Origin: Rhizobium oryzihabitans
Lineage (GTDB): Bacteria; Pseudomonadota; Alphaproteobacteria; Rhizobiales; Rhizobiaceae
Direction of reading: 5' to 3'
Assembly: GCF_010669145.1 (NCBI RefSeq)
Contig: NZ_CP048632.1
Coordinates: 1,178,001 to 1,242,000 of the forward strand
Length of the DNA: 64,000 nucleotides
The notes beneath the pieces are model-generated. The model saw only the letters and a program-made list of their open reading frames with translations. It searched no databases and had not been told where the DNA came from. Shown piece by piece: positions 34,385 through 43,639 of the stretch. The position numbers and the translations under genes were made by a program. Numbering within the stretch: position 1 is the first letter of the stretch; the number at the start of each line of letters is the position of its first letter.

Positions 34385-34501
34385 CCTCATTCCTGTGCTT
34401 GTCACAGGAATCCAGTCGGCGCGCGTCTGCGCGGCGGGAGGAGTCCTTTCAGCCCAAGGACTTGGGCTGGCTGGATTCCTGTGACAAGCACAGGAATGAG
34501 G
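34385..34501. repeat. Mosaic palindromic repeat, family A, copy 4
   Basis: CCTCATTCCTGTGCTTGTCA ends and mirror, with the core in the same direction as at 10511 (GCGCGTCTGCGC hairpin first, CAGCCCAAGGACTTGGGCTG second). It lies between the convergent WYL and phosphoesterase genes. Confidence 0.92.
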
Positions 34502-34522
34502 GCGGCGAGGGGTGTGCTGTCT

Positions 34523-35392
34523 TCAAATTACGGCAGCATTCTGCCGCAGATGCTCCAGCACCCGATCCTCCTCGCGCCCGAAACCGCGAATGACGATCCG
34601 GTCGGTAAAAACATCGGCGATGGCGAAGGTGTTCTGGTCGGGTGTATCCACCATGCCCTTGAAGTTGACGAAGTGGGTGTTGCCCAGCACGCCGTAATTG
34701 CCATCGTGGTTATGGCCGCTGAACCATGCGGTGACCGAAGGGTGCGCGCCTAAAAGATCGAGGATGCGCGGCGCATCCCACATATTGTGGGCGTTTTCCG
34801 GATAGACCGGGTAGTGACAGAGAACGACCACTTTTTCGCCTGCCGCATCCGCCTTCTGCAGAACGGTGCGCAGCCATTCGAACTGCTCGTCGCTGAGCGA
34901 TGCGTTCCAGTCTTGCGCATTGATGGCTTCAGCATCTTGCAGGCGCTTCAACCTGTTTTCAGCAAGCGCGCGGCGCGGATCACCGGGCGGCGGGGCAAAG
35001 AGGCTGACTTCGTTGCCGTCAAGCACGACGAAGCGTATCTCGCCGATGGCGAAATCATGCCAGGGAGCCTTCATGCCGAGGCGGGCATGGATGGCGGGCA
35101 GATGCTCGGGGGAAACGGAAAAATCGTGATTGCCCGGCAGCATGACCGAGGGATGGCGAAGGGTGTCATAAACGCCGAGGATCGCCTCGAAATTTTCAAA
35201 GCCGCGGTCGATGATGTCGCCAAGCGTCACCACGAAGGCCAGGTCCTCGCGGTTGAAGGCATCGATCGCCTGCGCCAGTTTTTTCGGGCTCTCTGCATAA
35301 TACCGGCCCATTTCCGGGCGGGGATCAGCATCGGCATATTGGGGATCGGCAACGATGCCGAAGGAGAAGAGCGGTCTGGTTTTTTCAGTCAT
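34523..35392 (-). CDS. Metallophosphoesterase, ADP-ribose/CDP-alcohol diphosphatase-like
   Basis: A 289-residue calcineurin-like phosphoesterase. The metal motifs are seen in order: GIVADPQYAD, VTLGDIIDRG, LPGNHDF, VVLCHYPVYPE and WFSGHNHDGNYG. The start GIVADPQYADADPRPEMGRYY resembles Mn-dependent ADP-ribose/CDP-alcohol diphosphatases, but the physiological substrate is not known. The start is uncertain: ATG 35392 lacks a good ribosome site; a TTG at 35434 would add 14 unlike residues. Confidence 0.88.
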   Translation of the reverse strand: MTEKTRPLFSFGIVADPQYADADPRPEMGRYYAESPKKLAQAIDAFNREDLAFVVTLGDIIDRGFENFEAILGVYDTLRHPSVMLPGNHDFSVSPEHLPAIHARLGMKAPWHDFAIGEIRFVVLDGNEVSLFAPPPGDPRRALAENRLKRLQDAEAINAQDWNASLSDEQFEWLRTVLQKADAAGEKVVVLCHYPVYPENAHNMWDAPRILDLLGAHPSVTAWFSGHNHDGNYGVLGNTHFVNFKGMVDTPDQNTFAIADVFTDRIVIRGFGREEDRVLEHLRQNAAVI

Positions 35393-35466
35393 GATGCGCC
35401 GCGATAAACCCGGCTGATGACAGGCTTGTGACAAGCCGGGGCGACAGTTGGATTGTACGGCCTCAA

Positions 35467-35500
35467 AAGCAGAACACCCGGCCTGAGGGGCCGGGTGTTC
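35467..35500 (-). terminator. sodB terminator
   Basis: A perfect 12-bp stem (GAACACCCGGCC and mirror) with loop TGAGG, followed on the minus strand by TGCTTTTGAG, 22 bases past the sodB stop. Confidence 0.85.
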
Positions 35501-35522
35501 GAAAAGTTCCAGTCAGCAAGCC

Positions 35523-36125
35523 TTACTTGGCAGCAGCTTCGTAACGCTCCAGGACGTAGTCCCAGTTGATGAGGTTGTCGACGAAGGCTTCGAGGTACTT
35601 CGGACGCAGGTTGCGGTAGTCGATGTAGTAGGAGTGTTCCCATACGTCGACGCCGAGGATCGGCTCTGCACCGTGAACCAGCGGGTTTTCGCCGTTCGGG
35701 GTCTTGGAGATTTCGAGCTTGCCGTTCTTGACGGAGAGCCACGCCCAGCCGGAGCCGAACTGCGTGGTGCCGGCGGCGATGAAATCAGCCTTGAACTTGT
35801 CGTAACCGCCGAGATCGGAGGCGATTGCCTGTTCCAGCTTGCCCGGCAGCTTGTTTCCGCCGCCGTCCTTCTTCATCCACTTCCAGAAATGGACGTGGTT
35901 GTAGTGCTGGGCAGCGTTGTTGAAGAGACCGGCATTGGTGCCAAAGGACTTCTTCACGACTTCCTCAAGCGACAGGTCGGAAAGACCTGCTTCAGCAGCC
36001 AGCTTGTTGCCGTTGTCGACATATGCCTTGTGGTGCTTGTCGTGATGGAACTCGAGCGTCTCGCGCGACATGTAGGGTGCAAGCGCGTCGTAGTCGTAGG
36101 GGAGTTCAGGAAGTTCGAAGGCCAT
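35523..36125 (-). CDS. sodB: Superoxide dismutase, iron type
   Basis: A 200-residue Fe/Mn superoxide dismutase. Metal ligands are His27, His74, Asp160 (in LGVDVWEHSYY) and His164. Gln73 in NNAAQHYNH marks the iron type, where manganese enzymes carry Gly. There is no signal peptide, so it is cytosolic. It removes superoxide formed by respiration. GGAGTAAAAACC precedes the ATG. It is a single-gene unit with its own strong terminator. Confidence 0.95.
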   Translation of the reverse strand: MAFELPELPYDYDALAPYMSRETLEFHHDKHHKAYVDNGNKLAAEAGLSDLSLEEVVKKSFGTNAGLFNNAAQHYNHVHFWKWMKKDGGGNKLPGKLEQAIASDLGGYDKFKADFIAAGTTQFGSGWAWLSVKNGKLEISKTPNGENPLVHGAEPILGVDVWEHSYYIDYRNLRPKYLEAFVDNLINWDYVLERYEAAAK

Positions 36126-36345
36126 GGTTTTTACTCCTTTTTGCAGCGGGTTACCGCTCCTAGAAACCGTGTGAGCGGACCATAGGAGCGAACCTCTGTT
36201 TGGGCAACCTGCGAAATATCAAAATGTTCCGACAAAAGAGAAAATTCCTCTCCGTGAAGCCGCCACCACATTTGTTTCACAACCTTGGCGTACCGTTTTC
36301 CACCCTATCGGTTCGCTTTTGCCGAGATTGCAGGAAGGAAATTCC

Positions 36346-36690
36346 ATGACGCGCTCCATCACCCGAAACATTCTCGCTGTCGCCGCCTTCTCGTCGCTGG
36401 CTCTGCCCGCCTCCGCCTCGTCGGACGATGCGTGGAAGGAATTCGTGGCGGATGTGCAGACGGCATGCCTTGCCGCAAGCAAAGACATGATCGAGGACGC
36501 GAAGGCCGTGGTCGATCCGGTCGGCAGCGAGAATTACGGCCTCGCCATCATCACCGGCAAGGCCAAGGGAGCAGACGCGACGATCAGCCATATCTGCGTC
36601 TATGACAAGAAGACCAAGGCCGTCGAACTCGGCAGCGAGCTTGCCGGCGATACGCTGAAGGTTGAAATTCCCGGCTCCACCAAGCCTTGA
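36346..36690 (+). CDS. Small secreted hypothetical protein
   Basis: A 114-residue protein with a signal peptide (cleavage about ASA|SSD, residue 25). The mature part has two cysteines (TACLAA and HICVYD) likely to form a disulfide, and the segment NYGLAIITGKAKGADATISHICVYDKKT seems a compact beta-rich fold. I do not recognise the family. AGGAAGGAAATTCC precedes the ATG at 36346. Confidence 0.7.
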   Translation: MTRSITRNILAVAAFSSLALPASASSDDAWKEFVADVQTACLAASKDMIEDAKAVVDPVGSENYGLAIITGKAKGADATISHICVYDKKTKAVELGSELAGDTLKVEIPGSTKP

Positions 36691-36694
36691 CGCC

Positions 36695-37237
36695 TTAGAA
36701 ACGGGGCGTGGTGTCGCCCACGCCCAGCGCACGCTGCATCAGCACGGTGTCCAGCCATTGGCCGTGTTTCCAGCCGATGGACCTGAAGGTGCCGACATGC
36801 TCGAAACCTGCGGCGCGGTGCACGCCGATAGAGGCGGCGTTGGCGCTGTCGCCGATAACCGCAATCATCTGCCGGAAGCCGCGTGAGGTCGCCTCCTCGA
36901 TCAGCGCGTCGAGCAGTTTCCGGCCAATCCCCATGCCTTTTGCGGCGGGATCGACATAGACGGAATCCTCTACCGCAGCGCCATAGGCCGGGCGCGCGCG
37001 GTAAGCCCCGGCATAGGCATATCCGGCCACCTTTCCATCAAGTTCGGCAACGAGATAGGGGTAATTTCCCTCCACCAGCAGACGGCGGCGCTCTAGCATC
37101 GTGTCCACGCCCGGCGGATCGATCTCGAAGCTGGCGCGGCCGTGCAGCACGGCGTCGCGGTAAATTTCGGTAATGGCTGGAATATCCGCCTCCTCACAGG
37201 GGCGGATCAAAAGGCTGGAAACGGTGGAAAGGGTCAT
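36695..37237 (-). CDS. GNAT acetyltransferase, phosphinothricin/methionine-sulfone type
   Basis: A 180-residue protein of the Bar/Pat-like group: IRPCEEADIPAITEIYRDAV at the start, VEDSVYVDPAAKGMGIGRKL at the acetyl-CoA loop, and GVHRAAGFEHVGTFRSIGWKHGQWLDTVLMQR at the end region. It is a paralogue of 9090-9587. The start at 37237 has AGGACAAGAGA; the longer frame to 37597 overlaps the divergent LysR gene and is rejected. The LysR protein at 37337 probably controls it. Confidence 0.88.
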   Translation of the reverse strand: MTLSTVSSLLIRPCEEADIPAITEIYRDAVLHGRASFEIDPPGVDTMLERRRLLVEGNYPYLVAELDGKVAGYAYAGAYRARPAYGAAVEDSVYVDPAAKGMGIGRKLLDALIEEATSRGFRQMIAVIGDSANAASIGVHRAAGFEHVGTFRSIGWKHGQWLDTVLMQRALGVGDTTPRF

Positions 37238-37336
37238 TCTCTTGTCCTGCGGGTCATTCACGGCATCATTGTGCATTGCGATGCAATCAAAATAAAGATT
37301 ATCTGTCTTATACAAACGATAAGGTTTTCTTTGATT
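37238..37336. promoter_or_regulatory. Divergent GNAT/LysR control region
   Basis: This 99-base gap contains ATTGC-GAT-GCAAT at about 37276-37288 and the looser pair TTATC...GATAA at 37300-37323. Such interrupted dyads are typical LysR binding sites. No other feature is visible. Confidence 0.45.
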
Positions 37337-38221
37337 ATGGACCTCGATCTGCGGCAGGTTCGCAGCTTCATGGATGTGGCCGATCTCGGCAGCTTTTCCG
37401 CCGCCGCCGACAAGGCAGGGCTGACGCAGCCGGCCATCAGCCTGCATATCCGGCTGCTCGAAAAGCAGCTGGGCGTGCGGCTGATCGAAAGGGTCGGCAG
37501 GCGCGCGCAGCCAACGGCGGCAGGTCGGGATTTCCTGATCCATGCAAGGCGGATCGCCGAGGAAGTGGCCCATGCCATTGACACCGTCGCACCGCATCGC
37601 AACGGGGTGACGGGACGCCTGCGCATTGGCACGGGGGCAACGGCCTGCATCTATCTGCTACCGCCGGTGCTGGGCAGGATCCGGCAGGAGATGCCGGGTA
37701 TCGACATCGTCGTGCAGACCGGCAATACCCACGATATCCTGAGGCTTCTGGAGGCCAATACCATCGACGCGGCGGTGGTGGCCCTGCCCGCGAGCGGCCG
37801 CAGCCTCGATATCAGCGATATCCATCTCGACGAACTGGTCGCCGTTTTCCCGCGCGGCTCCGTTCCCGCCGCAACGATCCTGAACGCGGAGACCCTTTCG
37901 ACACAGCCGTTGCTGCTTTACGAGGGCGGCAATACGCGCAAGCTCGTGGATCAATGGTTTTCGACAGGCGGCCGCACCGTGCAACCGGCCATGGAGCTGG
38001 GCAGCGTCGAGGCCATCAAGAAACTGGCGGGCGCGGGCCTTGGCCTTGCTATCGTGCCGCGCATGGCGATGGAACATGAGGGCGCAGCGTCGGGGCTGGA
38101 GTGGCGCCCGCTCGAACCGCCGCTGGAGCGCAGGATCGCGCTGGCGTTGAGACGCGACAAGCACATGACCGCGCCACTCAGGGCGCTTGCGGCTGCCTTG
38201 CCGGGCTTGCAGAAACGATGA
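37337..38221 (+). CDS. LysR family transcriptional regulator
   Basis: A 294-residue LysR regulator. The N-terminal HTH spans about 1-65 (LRQVRSFMDVADLGSFSAAADKAGLTQPAISLHIRLLEKQLG). The periplasmic-binding-like effector domain is at 90-290, with TGRLRIGTGATACIYLLPPVL. The start at 37337 fits the family; the open frame reaches back to 37142 through the GNAT gene. It is divergent from the acetyltransferase, its most likely target. The effector is unknown. Confidence 0.92.
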   Translation: MDLDLRQVRSFMDVADLGSFSAAADKAGLTQPAISLHIRLLEKQLGVRLIERVGRRAQPTAAGRDFLIHARRIAEEVAHAIDTVAPHRNGVTGRLRIGTGATACIYLLPPVLGRIRQEMPGIDIVVQTGNTHDILRLLEANTIDAAVVALPASGRSLDISDIHLDELVAVFPRGSVPAATILNAETLSTQPLLLYEGGNTRKLVDQWFSTGGRTVQPAMELGSVEAIKKLAGAGLGLAIVPRMAMEHEGAASGLEWRPLEPPLERRIALALRRDKHMTAPLRALAAALPGLQKR

Positions 38222-38276
38222 GGCCCGCACCGGGTGAGGACGCGAGCCTCGGCCTGTTGATGGGACACTTCTCTTC

Positions 38277-38390
38277 CGTCATGCCGGACTAGATCCGGCA
38301 TCCAGCCACGGCGCGTCTGCGCCGTGAGACGACTCTTTCGCGATCAAGGACTTGATCGCACTGGACCCCGGATCAAGTCCGGGGTGACGG
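38277..38390. repeat. Mosaic palindromic repeat, family C, copy 2
   Basis: CGTCATGCCGGACTAGATCC at the left, GGATCAAGTCCGGGGTGACGG at the right in mirror sense; the core carries GGCGCGTCTGCGCC and GATCAAGGACTTGATC hairpins. It is the inverse of the copy at 31014. It lies between the convergent LysR and chemoreceptor genes. Confidence 0.92.
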
Positions 38391-38434
38391 AGTGCGGATA
38401 CTAGTTCCTTGCCATATCCAACGCTGGATCGCCT

Positions 38435-40786
38435 TCAGAACTCTGTCCACTCATCGCCCTTCACGGCCAGCGCCGCATTGCCGCGCGAGACGGCAACCGG
38501 GCGGGCCCTTGGGGCCGGAGCGGCAGGGGCACGGGCCGGGCTTGCGGCGCGCTGCATCTGCCTTGCCGTCTCATGCAGGGCGGAGGCTTGCTGGCCGAGC
38601 TGGAATTGCGCCAGCAGGGCATGGAGATTGGCGCATTCCTGCGCCAGCCCTGCGCCGGCCGCGTTCATTTCCTCGACCATGGCGGCATTCTGCTGCGTGG
38701 CCTGATCCATATGGTTGACGGCGGTATTGACCTCGGCGAGACCGGCGGACTGTTCCTGCGCCGCCGTGGCGATGGCATCCATATGGGCATTGACGGACAG
38801 CACCAGTTGCTCGATTTCGGAGAGGCCGACGCCGGTATCGGCGACCAGCTTCACGCCCTCGCTGACGGCGACGGCGGAGGCGTTGATGAGCTGCTTGATC
38901 TCCTTTGCCGCATTGGCGGAGCGCTGCGCCAGTTCGCGCACTTCCTGCGCCACGACCGCAAAGCCCTTGCCGGCATCACCTGCCCGCGCCGCCTCGACGC
39001 CGGCATTCAGCGCCAGAAGGTTGGTCTGGAAGGCGATCTCATCGATGACGCCGATGATCTGGCCGATCTGGCGCGAGGAATGCTCAATACGCTCCATGGC
39101 GGAGACGGCATCGCGCACCACCTTGCCGGAGAGATCGGCCTTCGCCCTTGCTTCCCTTACCGTGTCGCGCGCATCGCCGGTCCGCTTCGAGGTGGCCGAG
39201 ACATTGGCGGTGATTTCTTCCAGCGCGGCGGCTGTTTCTTCAAGAGAAGCGGCCTGCTGCTCGGTGCGGCGGGAAAGATCGTCGGAGGCGGAGGAAACCT
39301 CGTGTGCACCGCCATTCACCGTGTGGACGGAGTTGCCGACGCTTGCCAGCGCCTCGCGCAGCTGAACGACGGAACTGTTGAAATCATGCCGCAGCGCCTC
39401 GAATTGCGGGGCGAAAGGCGTGGCGATCTCGCAGACCATGTCGCCGGAGGCGAGCCGGCGAAGGCCGCCGGCCAGCGAACCGGTGGCCTGGCTCAACCGC
39501 TCCTCGGCTTCGGCTTCGGCGCGCTGCTGCAATTCGACACGGTCGCGCTCGGCCTTTTCGCGATTGGTGTCGGCCTGCGTCTCGAGCTCACGGTTGCGAA
39601 TGGCCGCCTCGCGGAAAATCTCCACCGCGCGGGCCATCTCGCCGATTTCGTCACCGCGTTTGGCGCCGGGCACGTCGATGGACAGGTTGCCGTTGGCAAG
39701 TTCCATCATCGAATTGGTCAGGCGGCTGATCGGGCGGGTGACGCGGCCGACGATGACGCCGAGGCAGAGAATGCAGATGCCCAGCGTGAAGATGAAGGCG
39801 GCGAGGTAAACCATGGAGCCGATAAAGGCGTCCTGTTTTGCCTTTTCAGCATTGGCGTTGAGAACATCCATCGCTTCGGAGGCGATTTTCGCGATCGTAT
39901 CGAGACTTGCCGTTACCGTGTCGCGCCATGTGTCGATGGTGAAGGCCGGGGTGCGGCCATTGTTCAGATCGTCAATCAGCTTTGCGCGCTGCGTGACGAA
40001 ATCGCCCTTGAAATAGGTCCTGTCGGCAACCGCATAGGTGTCCCTCAGCGATTGCGGCGTCGATTGATGCGCGACGAGTTCGCCAGTGGCTTTCCAGGCA
40101 AAGGCTGCGCCGGCATCGAAATTGTTGAGCTGCTGGGTTTCCTGCGCCGTCAGCGGACGCTGCTGGGCCACGACCGCATTGATGATGACGGTGGCGCTGC
40201 CACCGAGCGCGCGTGCCGACCAGCCGTAGGACCGCAACTGAATGAGGCCGGTCAGGCTCTGGTCCAGCGAGCGGACTTCGCCCTCCATCGCCGTCGATCC
40301 CGCCTCAAGCGCTGTCAGGAAATCCGCCCCGAGCGCCAGCACGGTCTTGTCCAGACCGCTTTCGCGGCGATCGAGCGGCAGGGTGACGTTGGCGTCGACT
40401 TTTTTGCGCAGCTCCAGAAACTGCCTGTAGATATCCTTCACGCGGCTGAGCGGCGCCTGCAGCCCGGCCTGATCAAGCGCTGCGGACTGTTCGAGAAAGG
40501 CGCTCATCGCCGCGTCCACCTTCTGGCGCGAAGCCTGAACGCTGGCGATGGTATTGGCGGTTTTCGCCGGATCGACGGTCAGGGCCGAGGCGCTGTTGCC
40601 CCGTTCGCTGCGGAAATTCAGCAATGCGTTGAAAAGAAGCTTGTCGAGCGAGACGAGCTGCGCGACTTCGGAAAAGGTGCGGGCGCGGTTCACCGACTGC
40701 CACATGCCGTTGCCCACAAAACCCGCGAGCGCCATGCCGACGAGCAGAAAAAAACTCACAAGTATATTGCGTATGCTGAAAGACAT
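38435..40786 (-). CDS. Methyl-accepting chemotaxis protein
   Basis: A 783-residue chemoreceptor. TM1 (about 10-30) and TM2 (about 320-345) enclose a periplasmic helical domain whose FRSERGNSA segment resembles nitrate/nitrite-sensing NIT domains; this is tentative. HAMP follows (about 346-400), a second HAMP-like region (about 440-490), then the signalling hairpin with the conserved tip [21 protein letters not shown]. The C-terminus EWTEF fits the xWxxF pentapeptide that tethers CheR/CheB. The start at 40786 has GGGGG upstream. It is a single-gene unit. Confidence 0.93.
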   Translation of the reverse strand: MSFSIRNILVSFFLLVGMALAGFVGNGMWQSVNRARTFSEVAQLVSLDKLLFNALLNFRSERGNSASALTVDPAKTANTIASVQASRQKVDAAMSAFLEQSAALDQAGLQAPLSRVKDIYRQFLELRKKVDANVTLPLDRRESGLDKTVLALGADFLTALEAGSTAMEGEVRSLDQSLTGLIQLRSYGWSARALGGSATVIINAVVAQQRPLTAQETQQLNNFDAGAAFAWKATGELVAHQSTPQSLRDTYAVADRTYFKGDFVTQRAKLIDDLNNGRTPAFTIDTWRDTVTASLDTIAKIASEAMDVLNANAEKAKQDAFIGSMVYLAAFIFTLGICILCLGVIVGRVTRPISRLTNSMMELANGNLSIDVPGAKRGDEIGEMARAVEIFREAAIRNRELETQADTNREKAERDRVELQQRAEAEAEERLSQATGSLAGGLRRLASGDMVCEIATPFAPQFEALRHDFNSSVVQLREALASVGNSVHTVNGGAHEVSSASDDLSRRTEQQAASLEETAAALEEITANVSATSKRTGDARDTVREARAKADLSGKVVRDAVSAMERIEHSSRQIGQIIGVIDEIAFQTNLLALNAGVEAARAGDAGKGFAVVAQEVRELAQRSANAAKEIKQLINASAVAVSEGVKLVADTGVGLSEIEQLVLSVNAHMDAIATAAQEQSAGLAEVNTAVNHMDQATQQNAAMVEEMNAAGAGLAQECANLHALLAQFQLGQQASALHETARQMQRAASPARAPAAPAPRARPVAVSRGNAALAVKGDEWTEF

Positions 40787-40897
40787 TGGCGGCCCCCATA
40801 GCCCAAAACGGTAATGCCGCAAGCTACAGGGTGCTTCTATAAAATTAGATTAAATTTACCCCTGAATTTTCAAGGGATAATGCCGCCGGTCCAAAAT

Positions 40898-40933
40898 AAA
40901 AACCGCGGCGGTTAAGAACCCGCCGCGGTTTTT
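40898..40933. terminator. Bidirectional terminator
   Basis: Perfect 14-bp arms AAAAACCGCGGCGG and CCGCCGCGGTTTTT around an 8-base loop. It lies just past the aminotransferase stop (minus strand) and has a U-tract in both directions. Confidence 0.9.
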
Positions 40934-40952
40934 GAAATAGCGGTCTTTGACC

Positions 40953-41834
40953 TCAGACATCGGCGCCGAGACGTGCCCAGTCCATATAAAGATCGAGCGC
41001 CTTGCGCGCGACCGGACCGGCCTGCAACTCCCGGTCATCCAGCTTCACGACAGGCGAAACCTTGGAGTAATTGCCCGAGCAGAAGATTTCATCCGCTTCG
41101 CGGAAATCCTCGACCGAAAGCGTCGCCTCACGCACATCGAAACCGGCCTGGCGCAGAAGGCCGATGACGCGCGAGCGGGTGATGCCGGCAAGGAAGGTGC
41201 GGTTCGGAACGGGGGTAAGGACAACGCCATCCTTGACCATGAAGATGTTGGACGAAGCGGATTCGGCGACATTGCCGTTCATGTCGCGCATCAGCGCATT
41301 GTCGAAACCGCGCGCGCGGGCTTCCAGAATGGCGCGGCCGCTATTGGGATAGAGGCTGCCAGCCTTGGCATCCGTCATCGCAGTTTCGGGCGAAGGACGG
41401 CGCAGTGGCGAAACGGTGAGCGTCAAGGGCTTGCCGGCATCCATCGGCGCTTCGAAAAGGCAGAGCGCAAAACGGGTGGAATTGGCGTCAGGCGCAACGA
41501 CGCTGCCGACCGAACCATGTTCGGCCCAATACATCGGCTTGATGTAGATCGCGATCTTGCCATCGAATTTCTTGACGCCTTCCAGCGCGAGAGCCTCGAT
41601 CTCTTCCGCCGTCATCGTCGGCTTCATGCCCATATTGGTGGCCGAGCGGTTGACGCGCTGGCAATGCAGATCGAGATCGGGAGCCACGCCATCAAACCAG
41701 CGCGCGCCGTCGAACACCGTGGAGGCCAGCCACATGGCATGCGAGGTCGGGCCGATAAGCGGCGGATTGCCGGGCAGCCATTGACCGTCAACATAGGTCC
41801 AGGTGGTTGATCGGGGTGCGGTATCGACGCTCAT
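40953..41834 (-). CDS. Branched-chain amino-acid aminotransferase (class IV)
   Basis: A 293-residue PLP-dependent fold-type IV transaminase. The PLP lysine is Lys157 in TDAKAGSLYPNSGR, and the phosphate/carboxylate features FDGARWFDG and ESASSNIFMVKDG are present. It catalyses transamination of leucine, isoleucine and valine or their 2-oxo acids with glutamate. D-amino-acid transaminase and aminodeoxychorismate lyase share the fold, but SHAMWLASTVFDGAR favours IlvE. AGGAGACCATC precedes the ATG. It is followed by a strong terminator. Confidence 0.9.
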   Translation of the reverse strand: MSVDTAPRSTTWTYVDGQWLPGNPPLIGPTSHAMWLASTVFDGARWFDGVAPDLDLHCQRVNRSATNMGMKPTMTAEEIEALALEGVKKFDGKIAIYIKPMYWAEHGSVGSVVAPDANSTRFALCLFEAPMDAGKPLTLTVSPLRRPSPETAMTDAKAGSLYPNSGRAILEARARGFDNALMRDMNGNVAESASSNIFMVKDGVVLTPVPNRTFLAGITRSRVIGLLRQAGFDVREATLSVEDFREADEIFCSGNYSKVSPVVKLDDRELQAGPVARKALDLYMDWARLGADV

Positions 41835-42216
41835 GATGGTCTCCTGTCCTAAGCATTTCCGCTTGGCGAAAACGCTCCGTCTTCTTGTTCTGGTGCATTT
41901 CCGGATGCAGAGCGCTTCGCGCTTTTGCCCATTTGGGTCTGGAAATCGGCGGGAGTGAATGCCTCTGACCGGGCGAGGTCAAGTTTTAATTGCCGCGATC
42001 TTCGATTTTGATGGAAAATAACAACGAGACGCCGTGACAAAGATGTTTTATGAGGCGAAACAAAAGGTTGATGAATAGGTTCATCACAATAATTCATGTG
42101 TCGGATGATGGCGGGGCAATTTCGCCCATGCGATGCTGGTGGTCTCACGGCGCCTGCGGCGTCCTTTACGCATCCTCGCTCGCCCGTCCGGATGCGGCAT
42201 TCAGCAGGAGGAAATC
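41835..42216. other. Intergenic region between aminotransferase and tam genes
   Basis: This 382-base divergent gap holds no gene that I can support. It contains a stretch of moderate AT content (41990-42110) with TTTTGATGG and ACAAAGATG but no clear dyad. Promoters of both divergent genes must be here. Confidence 0.4.
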
Positions 42217-42987
42217 ATGGCATGGTCCGCCCAGCAATATCTGAAATTCGAAGACGAGCGGACACGTCCCGCAAGGGATCTGCTGGCGCAGGTGCCGCTG
42301 GAGCGGGTGCTGAACGGCTTTGATCTGGGCTGCGGCCCCGGCAATTCCACCGAGCTCCTGACCGATCGTTACGGTGTCAACGTCATTACCGGCATCGACA
42401 GCGATGACGACATGCTGGAAAAGGCGGTTGACCGGCTGCCCAACACGCGTTTCGGCAAGGCCGATCTCGGCCAGTGGAAGCCGGCGCAGAAGGCGGACCT
42501 GCTTTATGCCAATGCGGTGTTCCAATGGGTGCCGGACCATCTCGCCGTTCTTTCGCAGCTGATGGACCAGCTGGAAAGCGGCGGCGTTCTCGCCGTGCAG
42601 ATGCCGGACAATCTGCAGGAGCCGACGCATCGCGCCATGGAGGAAACGGGCGCGAGCGGCCCCTGGAAGGACACGTTCACGGACGGCAAGCTGCGCCGCA
42701 AACCCCTGCCCGCACCGGCCGCCTATTTCGATGCGCTGGCGCCGAAATCCGCGCGGGTGGATGTGTGGCACACCATCTACAACCACCCGATGAAGGATGC
42801 GGAAAGCATCGTGGAATGGGTGAAAGGCACGGGCCTGCGCCCCTATCTTGCCGCCGCCGGAGAGGAAAACCGCGAGGCTTTCCTCGCCGACTATACAAGC
42901 CGCATCGCAGCTGCCTATCCACCGATGGCGGATGGCCGGCTGCTTCTACGCTTTCCCCGGCTTTTCGTGGTGGCGGTGAAGAAGTAG
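42217..42987 (+). CDS. tam: Trans-aconitate 2-methyltransferase
   Basis: A 256-residue SAM-dependent methyltransferase. The SAM-binding motif DLGCGPGNS is at 36-44, the acidic ribose-binding region GIDSDDDML follows, and the family block [10 protein letters not shown] is diagnostic of Tam. It methylates trans-aconitate, an inhibitor of aconitase that forms spontaneously from cis-aconitate. AGGAGGAAATC gives a strong ribosome site at 42217; earlier in-frame codons lack one. Confidence 0.93.
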   Translation: MAWSAQQYLKFEDERTRPARDLLAQVPLERVLNGFDLGCGPGNSTELLTDRYGVNVITGIDSDDDMLEKAVDRLPNTRFGKADLGQWKPAQKADLLYANAVFQWVPDHLAVLSQLMDQLESGGVLAVQMPDNLQEPTHRAMEETGASGPWKDTFTDGKLRRKPLPAPAAYFDALAPKSARVDVWHTIYNHPMKDAESIVEWVKGTGLRPYLAAAGEENREAFLADYTSRIAAAYPPMADGRLLLRFPRLFVVAVKK

Positions 42988-43037
42988 CGCGCGGTACGGG
43001 ATGCGGCGTTTTTCGCATGCCGACGCACCCCCTCCAC

Positions 43038-43154
43038 CCTCATTCCCGTGCCTGTCACGGGAATCTAGCCCGCCCAAGCCCTTGGGCTGAAAGGCCCCCT
43101 CTCGCCGCGCAGACGCGCGGCGGCTGGATCCCTGTGACGAGCACAGGGATGAGG
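43038..43154. repeat. Mosaic palindromic repeat, family A, copy 5 (inverted core)
   Basis: The ends are CCTCATTCCCGTGCCTGTCA and mirror GTGACGAGCACAGGGATGAGG-like; several substitutions differ from the other copies. The core is inverted, as at 29159: the GCCCAAGCCCTTGGGC hairpin first and CGCGCAGACGCGCGG second. Confidence 0.88.
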
Positions 43155-43203
43155 AGAGAGCAGAGGCTAACTTAGATTTGGCCAAGACCTCAACGCCTCA
43201 TCT

Positions 43204-43575
43204 CTAACCCGCGAAAGCATAGACCCTCAGACGATGACCGTCGGGGTCGGCGGCGGTGAATGTGTGGCCAAACTCCATCGTGCCCGGCGGCTGGAGAATG
43301 GCGATGCCCTTCGCTTTCCAGCCGGAGAAGGTTTCATCCACCTGCGCATCGGTTTCAACGCGGAAGGCAAGCTCGCCGCCGCCGCCCGTGACGGATGCCT
43401 TCGGCTCCACCGTGTGCCGCGACCAGAGGCCAAGCTTCATACCGTTCTGGAGGACGAACAGAGAAAATGTCGGAGACGCTTCGACCGGCCTGGCACCCAG
43501 CAGGTCCTTGTAAAACTCCGTGCTGGCCGGCGGGTTGTCGACGTAGAGAATGGTGAAATCAGGGTGGGTCGTCAT
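43204..43575 (-). CDS. VOC family (glyoxalase-like) protein
   Basis: A 123-residue single-domain VOC protein: TILYVDNPPASTEFYKDLLGARPVE at the start, ELAFRVET in the middle, and FGHTFTAADPDGHRLRVYAF at the end. It is close to bleomycin-resistance/PhnB-like proteins; substrate unknown. Of the classic metal ligands few are obvious, so it may be a binding protein. GGAGAACAG precedes the ATG. It lies 48 bases after the WYL regulator gene on the same strand, and the operator-like TGTCAG copies lie just upstream. Confidence 0.85.
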   Translation of the reverse strand: MTTHPDFTILYVDNPPASTEFYKDLLGARPVEASPTFSLFVLQNGMKLGLWSRHTVEPKASVTGGGGELAFRVETDAQVDETFSGWKAKGIAILQPPGTMEFGHTFTAADPDGHRLRVYAFAG

Positions 43576-43615
43576 GGCTGTTCTCCTTGGTTGCGGATGA
43601 ACAGGTTCTAGACCC

Positions 43616-43639
43616 GCCTGCTGTCAGTTCCTGTCAGCA
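43616..43639. promoter_or_regulatory. TGTCAG direct repeat before the VOC gene
   Basis: CTGTCAG occurs at 43621-43627 and again at 43631-43637, inside the near-palindrome TGCTGTCA...TGTCAGCA. The half-site equals that of the WYL operator at 33540-33563. It overlaps the 3' end of the WYL gene and lies about 50 bases upstream of the VOC start. Confidence 0.5.

Noticed and set aside
37238..37597. N-terminal extension of the GNAT protein to 37597
   Set aside because: It would overlap the LysR gene by 260 bases and has no acetyltransferase similarity.
38573..40801. A 742-residue open frame on the plus strand
   Set aside because: It is antisense to the chemoreceptor gene, whose domains are complete. 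No ribosome site or family motif is seen.
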